DNA from: Modestobacter sp. L9-4
GTDB lineage: Bacteria; Actinomycetota; Actinomycetes; Mycobacteriales; Geodermatophilaceae
Assembly (NCBI RefSeq): GCF_019112525.1
Contig: NZ_CP077800.1
Coordinates: 2,728,001-2,792,000, forward strand
Length of the DNA: 64,000 nt
Direction: 5' to 3'
Part shown: positions 53,313 to 61,276 of the stretch, in pieces
Numbering within the stretch: position 1 is the first letter of the stretch
How the letters are laid out: every line of letters begins with the position of its first letter
Notes under the pieces: generated by a model
Seen by the model: only the letters and a program-made list of their open reading frames with translations
Told to the model about the DNA's origin: nothing
Database searches by the model: none
Made by a program: the position numbers and the translations under genes

Positions 53313-53613
53313 TCGTCCGCCGATCCCCGTCGGGTCCTGGTCGCCCGCGTCCCGCTGTCGGGCGCCGCCGCCCGGAGGGCGCCGGAGTCACGGAAAGTAG
53401 GGGGAACCGGATCCGGTCGGTGGCGTTTCATGCACGGATCGATGACGTTGGACACGTTCTCGCCCGACGCGCGGCTGGTCGTGCTCGCCGGTGACCGGTC
53501 CGTGTACGGAGCGTCGCGACTCCGGCTGGCGGTTCAGCCGATCGTGTGCGAACTCGTGGAGTGCGAGCGCTGGAAGGCCTCTCCGGCGGGCTCCTGGCCT
53601 CTAGCCTGCGGGC
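53313..53613. other. Divergent intergenic region between the Wzz and FemAB-like genes
   Basis: No coding sequence is supported in these 301 bp. A perfect 12-bp palindrome ACCGGATCCGGT sits at 53406-53417, and a -10 element TAGCCT at 53602-53607 faces the plus-strand gene. A -10 for the minus-strand operon could not be chosen with confidence. Confidence 0.5.
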
Positions 53614-53643
53614 GTGGGCACCGAGACGGGAGAGCGCGTGTGA
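53614..53643 (+). CDS. Possible 9-codon leader ORF upstream of the FemAB-like gene
   Basis: GTG at 53614 lies exactly 6 bp after TAGCCT, the spacing of leaderless starts here. It encodes Met-Gly-Thr-Glu-Thr-Gly-Glu-Arg-Val and a TGA (53641-53643) that overlaps the GTG start (53640-53642) of the downstream gene. GGGAGAG within the small ORF can serve as Shine-Dalgarno for that gene. Stop-start overlap suggests coupling. No homologue is claimed. Confidence 0.4.
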   Translation: MGTETGERV

Positions 53644-54698
53644 CCGTGGCCGACGTCGGTCACCGCCGGACGGTGACCTCGGTGGGTGGGGTGCAGGTCG
53701 TCCCCGAGACCGACTGGGACCGCGTGGTCGGTGCCCTCGGGGGGCTGGACACCTACACCAGCGCCGGGTACTCGCGGGCGTCCGCGCTGCTGGAGGTGCC
53801 GGGGACCCGGCCGGTGCTGCTGCGCCTGCGCCACCGGGACGGCGACGTCGCGCTGCCGCTGCTGCTCCGGCCGCTGCCCGGACGGCCCGGGTGGGACGCC
53901 ACCACCGCCTACGGCTACGGCGGGCCGGTCGCCCGCTCCGGGGCCGCGGCCGCCGCCCTGGGCCCGGCGCTGGACGCCTGGGCGCGGGCCAACGGCGTCG
54001 TGGCCACCTTCCTCCGGCTGCACCCGCTGCTGGGCAACGCCGCGCTGGTCCCGGCCTCGGCCGAGCTCGTGCCCGCCGGCTCCACCGTGGTCTGGGACGT
54101 CTCACCCGGCCGGGACCTGTCCGCCGGCATGCACCCGCACCACCGCCGGGCGGCACGCCGGGCCGACCGCGAGGGGCTCGAGGTCACCGTCGACCCGCGC
54201 CCGGCCTCCCTCCGGGACTTCCGGACGCTGTACGTGGCGACGATGCGCCGGCAGCAGGCCGACGCGTTCTTCTACTTCCCCGACGACTACTGGGCGGCAC
54301 TGCTCGAGGAGGCGGCGACGCTGCGCCCGCTGCTGGTCGAGGGCCGGGTGGAGGGGCGGCTGGTCGCGGCGCTGCTGTGCTTCGCGCACGGGCCGTGGCT
54401 GCACTACCACCTGGGCGCCTCCGACGAGGTGGCCCGCACGATGGGGGCCTCCAACCGGCTGTTCCTGGCCGCGGCCGAGTGGGCGCAGGCCCAGGGCATG
54501 GACCGGCTGCACCTGGGCGGTGGACTCGGCGGGTCGGCGACCTCGCCGCTGTTCGTCTTCAAGCACCGCTACGACCCGCAGGGCGAGCCGCTGCCCTTCC
54601 ACGTGGCCAAGCTCGTGCACGACCCCGTCGGCTACCGCGAGCTCGCGGGCACCGACGACACGGCCGGGTTCTTCCCGCCCTGGCGCCGTCCCGCCTGA
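53640..54698 (+). CDS. GNAT/FemAB-like transferase (lipid II-type or EPS aminoacyl/acyl transferase family)
   Basis: 352 residues. The layout is two GNAT-like halves: PETDWDRVVGALGGLDTY and ALPLLLRPLPG first, then HPHHRRAARRADREGLEVTV (the typical 'KxRRxxRRAxxxG' signature of FemAB/Acetyltransf_6 proteins) and RLFLAAAEWAQAQGMDRLHL. These families transfer amino acids or acyl groups to peptidoglycan or polysaccharide; PF13480-type members occur in many EPS loci. The exact reaction is unknown. Confidence 0.88.
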   Translation: MTVADVGHRRTVTSVGGVQVVPETDWDRVVGALGGLDTYTSAGYSRASALLEVPGTRPVLLRLRHRDGDVALPLLLRPLPGRPGWDATTAYGYGGPVARSGAAAAALGPALDAWARANGVVATFLRLHPLLGNAALVPASAELVPAGSTVVWDVSPGRDLSAGMHPHHRRAARRADREGLEVTVDPRPASLRDFRTLYVATMRRQQADAFFYFPDDYWAALLEEAATLRPLLVEGRVEGRLVAALLCFAHGPWLHYHLGASDEVARTMGASNRLFLAAAEWAQAQGMDRLHLGGGLGGSATSPLFVFKHRYDPQGEPLPFHVAKLVHDPVGYRELAGTDDTAGFFPPWRRPA

Positions 54699-54704
54699 CC
54701 CCGG

Positions 54705-55805
54705 TCAGGCCGGCGGCACCGGGCTCCCGAGGCCGGGGGCCCGGCGGCCGAGCACGTCGAGCAGGGCACCGGCCAGGCCGTCGGCGGCGGCGGCCGCGTC
54801 GAGGTCCGCGCGGACGTCGGGGACGCCGAGCACCGCACCGGAGGCGGTGTCGCCGGCGAGCAGGCCGGCCAGGGCCGCGACGTCCCCGTCCGGCGCGAGC
54901 CGGACCAGCGGGGCGTCCCGCAGGCCCTTGACGTCGAAGCCGTAGCACCAGCGGCCGACCGCGGCGGCCTCCAGCGCGACGCGGGGGAGCCCCTCCCAGG
55001 AGGCCGTGTGCAGCAGGGCGGTCGCCTCGCCCAGTGCCGCGGCCACCGGTCCCCGGCCCTCGGCGCGGACGACGTCGCCCAGGCCGAGCTCCGCCGTCCG
55101 GGCCCGGACCGCCTCGTGCAGCGGCCCGTCGCCGAGCATGCGCAGCCGCACGGGCACCCCGCGCTCGACCAGGTGGGCGACGACGGCCAGCGCGAGCAGG
55201 GGCCGCTTGCGGGGGGTCATGTCCCCGGCCCACAGCAGCTCGAGGGTGCCCGGTGCCGGCGGCGGCGCGGCCGGCCACTGCCCGAGCGGGACGCCGACGC
55301 CGCCGGCGAGGCGGTGCACCCGCCGCGCCCCGTGTCGTTCGAACCAGGCCTGGTCGTCCCGGTTGATCGTCACCACCCCGGCCGTCCGGGGCAGCAGGGC
55401 GCGCTCCACGGCCTTCCACGGCAGCGCGCGGACGTCGTCGCGCCCCCAGTGCAGGCCGTGGCAGAAGTAGACGACCGGCGCCGGCAGCCCGCCGGCCCGC
55501 ACGAGCACCGACGCGGTCGCGGTGTTGGTGACGACGACGTCGTGCCGCTGCGCCGCCGACCAGGCCCGGACGGCGCGGACGGCGGTGCGCACGTGCGGGG
55601 AGGGCCGCTGGGTGAAGCCCGCCAGCGGCGTCCAGCCCGGCAGCGACGACGTCGTCCCGCTGGCCGACGTGACCGCGAAGCCCAGGGCGGTGAGCCGGTC
55701 GACGATCGGGGGGAAGAACGCGTCCAGCGTGCGGCCGACGCTGGTCACCAGGCCGACCCGGACCGGTTCGCCACCGGCAGGTCCCTGCTCCCGGTCGGGC
55801 GTCAC
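54705..55805 (-). CDS. Glycosyltransferase family 4-like (GT-B)
   Basis: 366 residues, GTG overlapping the polymerase stop. GT-B acceptor half with VRVGLVTSVGRTLDAFF and VVYFCHGLHWGRDD; the nucleotide-sugar half has LELLWAGDMTPRKRPLLAL (about 207), LRMLGDGPLHEAV and the ASWEGLPRVALEAAAVG block with the EX7E pair (about 292-308). Cytoplasmic or membrane-peripheral. Last gene of the Wzz2-Wzx-GT2-Wzy-GT4 operon. Confidence 0.92.
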   Translation of the reverse strand: MTPDREQGPAGGEPVRVGLVTSVGRTLDAFFPPIVDRLTALGFAVTSASGTTSSLPGWTPLAGFTQRPSPHVRTAVRAVRAWSAAQRHDVVVTNTATASVLVRAGGLPAPVVYFCHGLHWGRDDVRALPWKAVERALLPRTAGVVTINRDDQAWFERHGARRVHRLAGGVGVPLGQWPAAPPPAPGTLELLWAGDMTPRKRPLLALAVVAHLVERGVPVRLRMLGDGPLHEAVRARTAELGLGDVVRAEGRGPVAAALGEATALLHTASWEGLPRVALEAAAVGRWCYGFDVKGLRDAPLVRLAPDGDVAALAGLLAGDTASGAVLGVPDVRADLDAAAAADGLAGALLDVLGRRAPGLGSPVPPA

Positions 55806-57139
55806 CGCAGCACCCGCTGCTCGCCGGGGACCGCCACGGCGGTGCGCGCCGCGACGGCCGGGAGGGTGCGTTCCGGGCGGAGCACCCAGGCGACCAGCAG
55901 CCAGCCGGCCACACCCGGCGCCAGGACGTCGATGTCGAGCAGCCGCATGTGGATCGGCGTGGCCATGAGGACGGCGGCCAGCACGCTCAGGCCCCAGAGC
56001 GAGGCGGGGTGACCGGGCCGGGGCCACGTCCCCAGCAGGTGCACGGCCAGGCCGGTGAGCAGGAAGAGCCCGACGACGCCGGCCAGGCCGAAGTCGAACC
56101 AGGTGTCCCCGAACGCCGTGTAGGTGTTGAAGGGGATCGGCATGTCCACGTAGTCGGCGAACGGCTGGGGCTCGGGGACGGGCACGCCCAGGAACTGGAG
56201 TGCCTTCCCGACGGCGTAGACCGACCGTCCCCACCCCCCGTAGGGGCCGGGACCGCCGGTGGACTGGTCGACGGCGACGGTGAACGCGCTGATGCCGCCG
56301 ACCTGGTAGAGCACGGGCTGCACCAGCGCGTCGGGCAGCCAGTCCGCGACCGCCAGCCCCGCCGGCACGGCGCCCTTGTCCAGCTGCTGGCCGACGACGC
56401 CGAAGTAGGCCAGTGCGCCGCCGCCGACGGCCGTGACGAGCGCGGCCACCCGGACGCCCGGGGACAGCACCCGTCGCCGGGAGCGGCGGACCAGGCCCGG
56501 GGACCGGGGCAGCAGGACGAGGAAGAACAGGCAGGTGATGGCCACGGTGAGGGTGGCCGTGCGGGACGGGGACTGCATGGTGCTCGCGATCGCGACCGGG
56601 ACGAGCAGCGCCCACCACCAGCGGTGGCAGAGCGCGCCGATCACGCCGAACGCGCCGAGCAGCGGGGCCAGCGCCTGGGCGACGCCGACCGGCGCGGAGA
56701 CCGACAGGTCGCCGTAGAGCTCGGCCCAGCGCACCAGCTTGGTGTCCAGCTGCCCGAAGGGGACGCCGAGGACCGCCGAGACCGCCAGGCGGTACTGCCA
56801 CGTGCCCCAGGCGACGACGACCAGCACGACCCCCGTCGCCGCCGCCAGCCGGCCGACCCGCAGGGTGGTGCGGACCGGGGGCGCGGCGGTCGCGTCCACC
56901 CCGGGCCGTGGCGTGCGGTCGAACAGCAGCGGGACGGCGGTCATCGCGGCCAGGCCCAGGACGATCGCCACCGCCGTCTGCAGGCTCGGCTCCGCCAGCC
57001 CGACCGGCCGGGTCACCAGCAGCAGGCCGATGACCGACCACAGGCCGAGCGTGACCGTCAGCAGGTGCAGCGGCCCCCACCGGCGCCAGCACAGCAGGAG
57101 CAGCAGCACCGACGCCACCAGGACCATCGCCGAGGTCAC
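55802..57139 (-). CDS. Putative Wzy-type O-antigen/EPS polymerase
   Basis: 445 residues, about 10-12 membrane segments, GTG overlapping the upstream stop. Low motif content, as is normal for Wzy, but two large extracytoplasmic loops are present (around 90-150 and 250-345), the second with YVDMPIPFNTYTAFGDTWFD. Polymerase assignment rests on topology and position in an operon with Wzx, Wzz and glycosyltransferases. Confidence 0.8.
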   Translation of the reverse strand: MTSAMVLVASVLLLLLCWRRWGPLHLLTVTLGLWSVIGLLLVTRPVGLAEPSLQTAVAIVLGLAAMTAVPLLFDRTPRPGVDATAAPPVRTTLRVGRLAAATGVVLVVVAWGTWQYRLAVSAVLGVPFGQLDTKLVRWAELYGDLSVSAPVGVAQALAPLLGAFGVIGALCHRWWWALLVPVAIASTMQSPSRTATLTVAITCLFFLVLLPRSPGLVRRSRRRVLSPGVRVAALVTAVGGGALAYFGVVGQQLDKGAVPAGLAVADWLPDALVQPVLYQVGGISAFTVAVDQSTGGPGPYGGWGRSVYAVGKALQFLGVPVPEPQPFADYVDMPIPFNTYTAFGDTWFDFGLAGVVGLFLLTGLAVHLLGTWPRPGHPASLWGLSVLAAVLMATPIHMRLLDIDVLAPGVAGWLLVAWVLRPERTLPAVAARTAVAVPGEQRVLR

Positions 57140-58017
57140 GACAGCACCGCCACCGTGCCCGGCCGCCACGCCTCGCGGGCCGACAGCAGCAGGGCCCGCC
57201 GGCGCACGCGGCCCCCCTCCGGCTGGCGGGTCAGCGTGCGGGCGACCACCTCGGCCAGCGTGACCAGCAGTGCGGCCGCCGCGGCCGGGCGCCCCCCGCG
57301 CTTGGCGAAGTACCGGACCCGGGAGACGCGGAAGACGCAGTAGGACGTGGCGGCGACCGTGCGCGAGCTGCCGCCGCCGGCGTGGCTGCCGTAGCAGCGG
57401 GTGTCCAGGAGCACCCGGCCGTGCTCCCGCGCCCGCTCGCAGAGGTCGAGGTCCTCGAAGTACAGCTCGAAGCGCTCGTCGTACCCGCCGAGCAGCTCCA
57501 GGAAGGTGCGGTCGGCCATCAGGAACGCGCCGTCGACCTGGGGCACGGCGACCGTGCCGCTGTCCGGCGTGACCGGCTGCACCGACGACCTAGCCCCCAG
57601 CACCGCGCGGCGCAGCTCGGTGCCCAGCGTCTCCCGGCGCCGGGCGTTGCCGATCGCGCCGCCGGCCTCGCCGGTCAGGCCGCCGCCCAGGACGAGCCGG
57701 TCGTCGGCGGCGCAGGCCTCGACCAGGTCGGCGACGCTGCGCTCGAGGCCGACGTCGGGGTTGAGGAAGGTGACCACCGGGTCGCCGGTGGCCCGCATGC
57801 CCAGGTTGCAGCCCCGGGCGAACCCGACGTTGCCCCCCGGGTCGAGGTAGCGGACCCGCCCGCCGGTGCCGTCCACCACGCGCTCGGTGGCCGGGTCGCT
57901 GCTGTTGTCCACCACGACCACCTCGCCCACGGCGGGGTCCCGCAGGAGTGCGGGCAGGCCGCGTTCGAGGTAGCCGGCGGAGCGGTAGGCCACCAGCACG
58001 ATCGACGTCCGGGTCAC
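57136..58017 (-). CDS. Glycosyltransferase family 2 (GT-A, rhamnosyltransferase-like)
   Basis: 293 residues, GTG overlapping the Wzx stop. Classic GT2 motifs: VVVDNSSDPATERVV (about 33-47), NVGFARGCNLGMRATGDPVV, FLNPDVGLERS as the DXD-equivalent, VDGAFLMADRTFLELLGGYD and YFEDLDLCERARE with the catalytic Asp. A C-terminal basic, amphipathic helix likely binds the membrane. Adds a sugar to the lipid-linked repeat unit. Confidence 0.94.
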   Translation of the reverse strand: MTRTSIVLVAYRSAGYLERGLPALLRDPAVGEVVVVDNSSDPATERVVDGTGGRVRYLDPGGNVGFARGCNLGMRATGDPVVTFLNPDVGLERSVADLVEACAADDRLVLGGGLTGEAGGAIGNARRRETLGTELRRAVLGARSSVQPVTPDSGTVAVPQVDGAFLMADRTFLELLGGYDERFELYFEDLDLCERAREHGRVLLDTRCYGSHAGGGSSRTVAATSYCVFRVSRVRYFAKRGGRPAAAAALLVTLAEVVARTLTRQPEGGRVRRRALLLSAREAWRPGTVAVLS

Positions 58018-59357
58018 CGGTCCTCGCCTCCTCGCAGTGCTGAGCGCAGGCTGGTGCGCAGGTACAGCGCCGTCCCGACGTAGGCGGCGGTGGAGACGGC
58101 GGCGGTTCCGGTGGTGCCGCCCAGCCACGCCCCGGGCAGGTAGCCCACGGACAGCAGCACGGCCAGGACGCCGAAGGTCGCCACCGCCGAGTGCCGGCCG
58201 AGGGCCTGCAGCGCGCTGAGCGCGACCCGCGAGTAGCCGGCGAAGAGGACGCCGGGCAGCACGACCAGCACGAGCGGCACCAGGCCCCGGTAGTCCGACA
58301 GCGGTCCGAGCGACAGCACGACGGCGGCTCCGGCGATGCAGACGGCGGCCAGGCAGCCGACGGCGGCGTTGAGGCGGACGGTGCACCGGAGCTGACCCGC
58401 CCAGCTGTCCTCCGACAGCCGTGCGCGGCCGGAGAAGACCGACAGCGCCAGGGCCTCCGGGACGATGAGCGCCAGCTCCGTCAGGGAGAGGGCGATGCCG
58501 TAGACGCCGGCGGCCGTCGGGCCGAGGACGACGCCGACGACGAGCACGTCGGCCCGGAGCATGACCATCTGGCCGATGCTGCCGACGTTGTTGGCGGTGG
58601 CCGAGCGCAGGAACGCCGGCCAGGTCCGGGCCGGCGTGCCGGCGGGGGCGACGACCACGTGCTCCCGCAGGTGGCGGACCAGCTGGGTCGATGCGACCGC
58701 CAGGCCGGCGACCACCGACAGCGCCCAGGCGCCGTAGACCAGCATCGGGGACCGCGTGGTCGCCAGCACCGCCGCGGCGGCCAGCAGGTAGAGCACGCTC
58801 TGCACGACGATCGTCACCTGGTAGGCGCGGTCGCGCCCCAGGCCCTGCAGCACCCGGTTGGCGAACAGCTGGCAGACCACCAGCGCGCCGCCCAGGAGGG
58901 CCCACCCGGTGGAGACCGTGTGCGGGTGCCCGTCGCCGGTGGAGGCCGCCCGGCCCGCGACGACCAGCACGACGCCGGCCGTGGCCAGGAGGCCCGCGAA
59001 GCCGGCGACCAGCCGGACGCCGTGCCGCAGCGAGCTGCGGTCCCCGCGGCGCAGGTCCTCGACCACGGGCACGTGCAGGCTGCCGTAGGCGAGCGCGCCG
59101 GCCAGGAGCGCACCGGTCATCAGGAAGGTCAGCACGCCGCGCCGCTCGGGGCCGAGCAGGGCGGCGGAGACCAGGGTCAGCACGAACGTGACGCCGAGCG
59201 GCACGACCTGGGCGATGAACAGGTCGGGGAAGCCGCCGGTCCGCAGCGTCCCCAGCGCCCCGCGCAGCACCGCAGCCGGGCCGCCCGGTGCCGCCGCGGG
59301 AGCGGCTCCCGGTCCGTCCCCGGCCACCGCCGTCGACGACGGCAGCTCGGCGCTCAC
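58014..59357 (-). CDS. Wzx-type oligosaccharide flippase (MATE/MOP superfamily)
   Basis: 447 residues with about 12-14 membrane segments, GTG overlapping the stop of the Wzz2 gene. The MOP pattern is seen in VVPLGVTFVLTLVSAALLGP at TM1, the FANRVLQGLGRDRAYQVT loop, and ADVLVVGVVLGPTAAGVYGI in the second half. Translocates undecaprenyl-linked repeats across the membrane. N-terminal 35 residues are Pro/Ala-rich. Confidence 0.9.
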   Translation of the reverse strand: MSAELPSSTAVAGDGPGAAPAAAPGGPAAVLRGALGTLRTGGFPDLFIAQVVPLGVTFVLTLVSAALLGPERRGVLTFLMTGALLAGALAYGSLHVPVVEDLRRGDRSSLRHGVRLVAGFAGLLATAGVVLVVAGRAASTGDGHPHTVSTGWALLGGALVVCQLFANRVLQGLGRDRAYQVTIVVQSVLYLLAAAAVLATTRSPMLVYGAWALSVVAGLAVASTQLVRHLREHVVVAPAGTPARTWPAFLRSATANNVGSIGQMVMLRADVLVVGVVLGPTAAGVYGIALSLTELALIVPEALALSVFSGRARLSEDSWAGQLRCTVRLNAAVGCLAAVCIAGAAVVLSLGPLSDYRGLVPLVLVVLPGVLFAGYSRVALSALQALGRHSAVATFGVLAVLLSVGYLPGAWLGGTTGTAAVSTAAYVGTALYLRTSLRSALRGGEDR

Positions 59358-60826
59358 GACGGCTCCGGCGAGACCGCCGGCAGCGGGCCCACCCGGTCCG
59401 CGCCCCCGGCCGGCCGCTCGGCCGGTGCGGCGGGAGGGGAGGGCACGTGCGCCGGGGTGGGCGTGACGGTGACGGCCCGGTCCGGCGCGTAGGGGACGAG
59501 CAGCCGGTGCACGCGCGCGGCCCGGGCCGGCACACCGGTCAGCACCGCCCCGAGCAGCCCGGCCGGGGTGTCGGCCAGCGCCCGTGCGGCCTCGGCCAGC
59601 TGCTCGCGGGGCGTGACCTCGAACCGGCTCTCCAGCAGGATCCCGTCGGCCACCTCGCCCAGCTCCACGGCGTCGGCCACCGACAGCGGCGTCGCGTCGA
59701 CGAGGACGACGTCCGCCCGGGTGCGCAGCCGGGTCAGCAGCGCGGCGGTGCCCTCGGCGGGGGAGGCCGCAGCGAGGCCCGGCGGCGTCGCCCCGGCGGG
59801 CAGGACGGTCAGCGTCCCGTCGCCCCACGGCCGCAGTGCGCTCTCCAGCTCGACGGTGCCGGCCAGCACGTCGCCGAGGCCGGGGCCGTCGGGCAGCCCG
59901 AGGGTCCCGGCCAGGGCGGGCGCGTGCAGGTCGGCCTCCACCAGCACCACCCGGCTGCCCTCCTCGGCCAGCGACAGCGCCAGCCGGAGCGCCAGGGTGG
60001 AGCGGGTCCCACCCGCCGTCCCCCCGGTCACGACCACCACCCGGGGCGGGGTGTCCCCGTGCCCGAGCCGGAGCTGCGCGCGCAGCCGGCGCAGCGCCGC
60101 CGCGTCGGGGGAGCCAGGGGCGGGCGTCGCCGAGGGCGGTGGGTCGCCGGGCCGGGGGTCGGCCAGGAGGGTGGCCAGCGGCGCGGCGCCGGTGACCGTG
60201 CGGACGTCCTCGGTGCTGCCGACGGTCCGCCGGACGCGGGTGGGCACCAGCACCAGCAGGGCGCCCAGCAGCAGGCCCAGCCCACCGCCGAGCGAGAGGA
60301 CGCGGGCGACGTCGGGCCCGACCGGCTCGCTCGCCAGCGTCGCCGGCTGGATCGTCGTCACCCGCACCACGGACTCCACGACGCCGGGGGGCTGCTCCAG
60401 TGCGGTGGCCTGCTCGGTGAACTCGGCGGCGACCGCTGCGGCCAGCTGCCGGGCGCGCTCGGGCGTGCTGTCGGTGACCGTCATCCGCAGGACGACGCTG
60501 TCCGCGACCGGCTCGACCCGGATGCGGGAGGCGACCTCGGCGGGGGTCTCGTCGAGCCCCAGGTCGTCGACGACCCCGCGGACGAGCCGCTCGCTGTCGG
60601 CCAGCTCGACGTAGGAGGCCAGCCGCTGCATGGCGAACAGCTCGGCGGCGTGCGCCTCGGCCAGGTCGCCGACCTCCGTGGCGTCGACGAAGACGCTCGT
60701 GGTCGACGACCAGGTGGGGGCCGTCCGCGCCAGGACCAGCGCGGCCACCGCCAGGCCGACGACGACCCCGAGGACGGGGGACCACCATCGGGCACGCAGC
60801 GCCCGTCGCGCGTCCCGCAGTTCCAC
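59354..60826 (-). CDS. Second Wzz-type protein with degenerate P-loop domain
   Basis: 490 residues, GTG start. Membrane helices at about 17-35 and 178-195 bracket the Wzz domain. The cytoplasmic domain has a defective Walker A (GGTAGGTRSTLALRLA: Arg replaces Lys) and an altered Walker A' (VVLVEADLHAPAL, Glu for Asp); Walker B is DVVLVDATPL. No Tyr-rich tail; the C-terminus is Pro-rich. Probably a structural chain-length or assembly factor, not an autokinase. First gene of the Wzx/Wzy operon. Confidence 0.88.
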   Translation of the reverse strand: MELRDARRALRARWWSPVLGVVVGLAVAALVLARTAPTWSSTTSVFVDATEVGDLAEAHAAELFAMQRLASYVELADSERLVRGVVDDLGLDETPAEVASRIRVEPVADSVVLRMTVTDSTPERARQLAAAVAAEFTEQATALEQPPGVVESVVRVTTIQPATLASEPVGPDVARVLSLGGGLGLLLGALLVLVPTRVRRTVGSTEDVRTVTGAAPLATLLADPRPGDPPPSATPAPGSPDAAALRRLRAQLRLGHGDTPPRVVVVTGGTAGGTRSTLALRLALSLAEEGSRVVLVEADLHAPALAGTLGLPDGPGLGDVLAGTVELESALRPWGDGTLTVLPAGATPPGLAAASPAEGTAALLTRLRTRADVVLVDATPLSVADAVELGEVADGILLESRFEVTPREQLAEAARALADTPAGLLGAVLTGVPARAARVHRLLVPYAPDRAVTVTPTPAHVPSPPAAPAERPAGGADRVGPLPAVSPEPS

Positions 60827-61276
60827 CGTGCCCCCGTCCTCCGTCGGAGTGCCGCGCCCTCAGCAGGGGACCGGCACGGGTCCGGGTGCTGGCCGGACCC
60901 TCAGGCGGCCACACGGTAACGGCCGCGACCAGCTCGGATAACCCCTTTCGGCCCGCTCTCCTGCAGCCCGTCCGGCCGCACGGCCGGGTCGCACCGCGCG
61001 GCGGACGTGCAGCCGAGCAGGCTGCTCGTCACGGTTCCTGTGCGCTGCGTCACGGCACGCCTGGTCACGTGGAGCTCCAGCGGGGGAGGACCCACGGTCG
61101 GGTCGACGCACGGCCACCAGCGGGACCGGTACGGCCACACTCCCGGCCGTGCGGAAGTGGACGCTCGCGGCGCTCACGGCCCGGTCGAGGACCTCGCCGG
61201 CCCGCTGGGACGCCGTGACCAGACGCGAGGTGGACGGCCCGACCGACGGGGGCCCGGAGGCGGCGAGGGTGCCGCG
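60827..61276. other. 450-bp divergent intergenic region with possible leader hairpin
   Basis: No convincing gene. On the minus strand a TACCGT at 60918-60913 could be the -10 for the Wzz2-Wzx operon, leaving a leader of about 80 nt. This leader contains a perfect hairpin (GGGTCCGG 60878-60885, CCGGACCC 60893-60900, 7-nt loop). The plus-strand half leads to the lipoprotein gene; no promoter could be fixed there. Confidence 0.45.

Noticed and set aside
49966..53391. A single 1141-codon minus-strand protein covering the dehydratase and Wzz genes
   Set aside because: Only the part after about 51885 looks like protein. The upstream part is an out-of-frame reading of the Wzz gene, which has its own clear frame ending at 51882.
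51891..53639. Upstream extension of the FemAB-like gene on the plus strand
   Set aside because: The extension is antisense to the Wzz gene and low-complexity. The GTG at 53640 with GGGAGAG upstream starts where family similarity starts.
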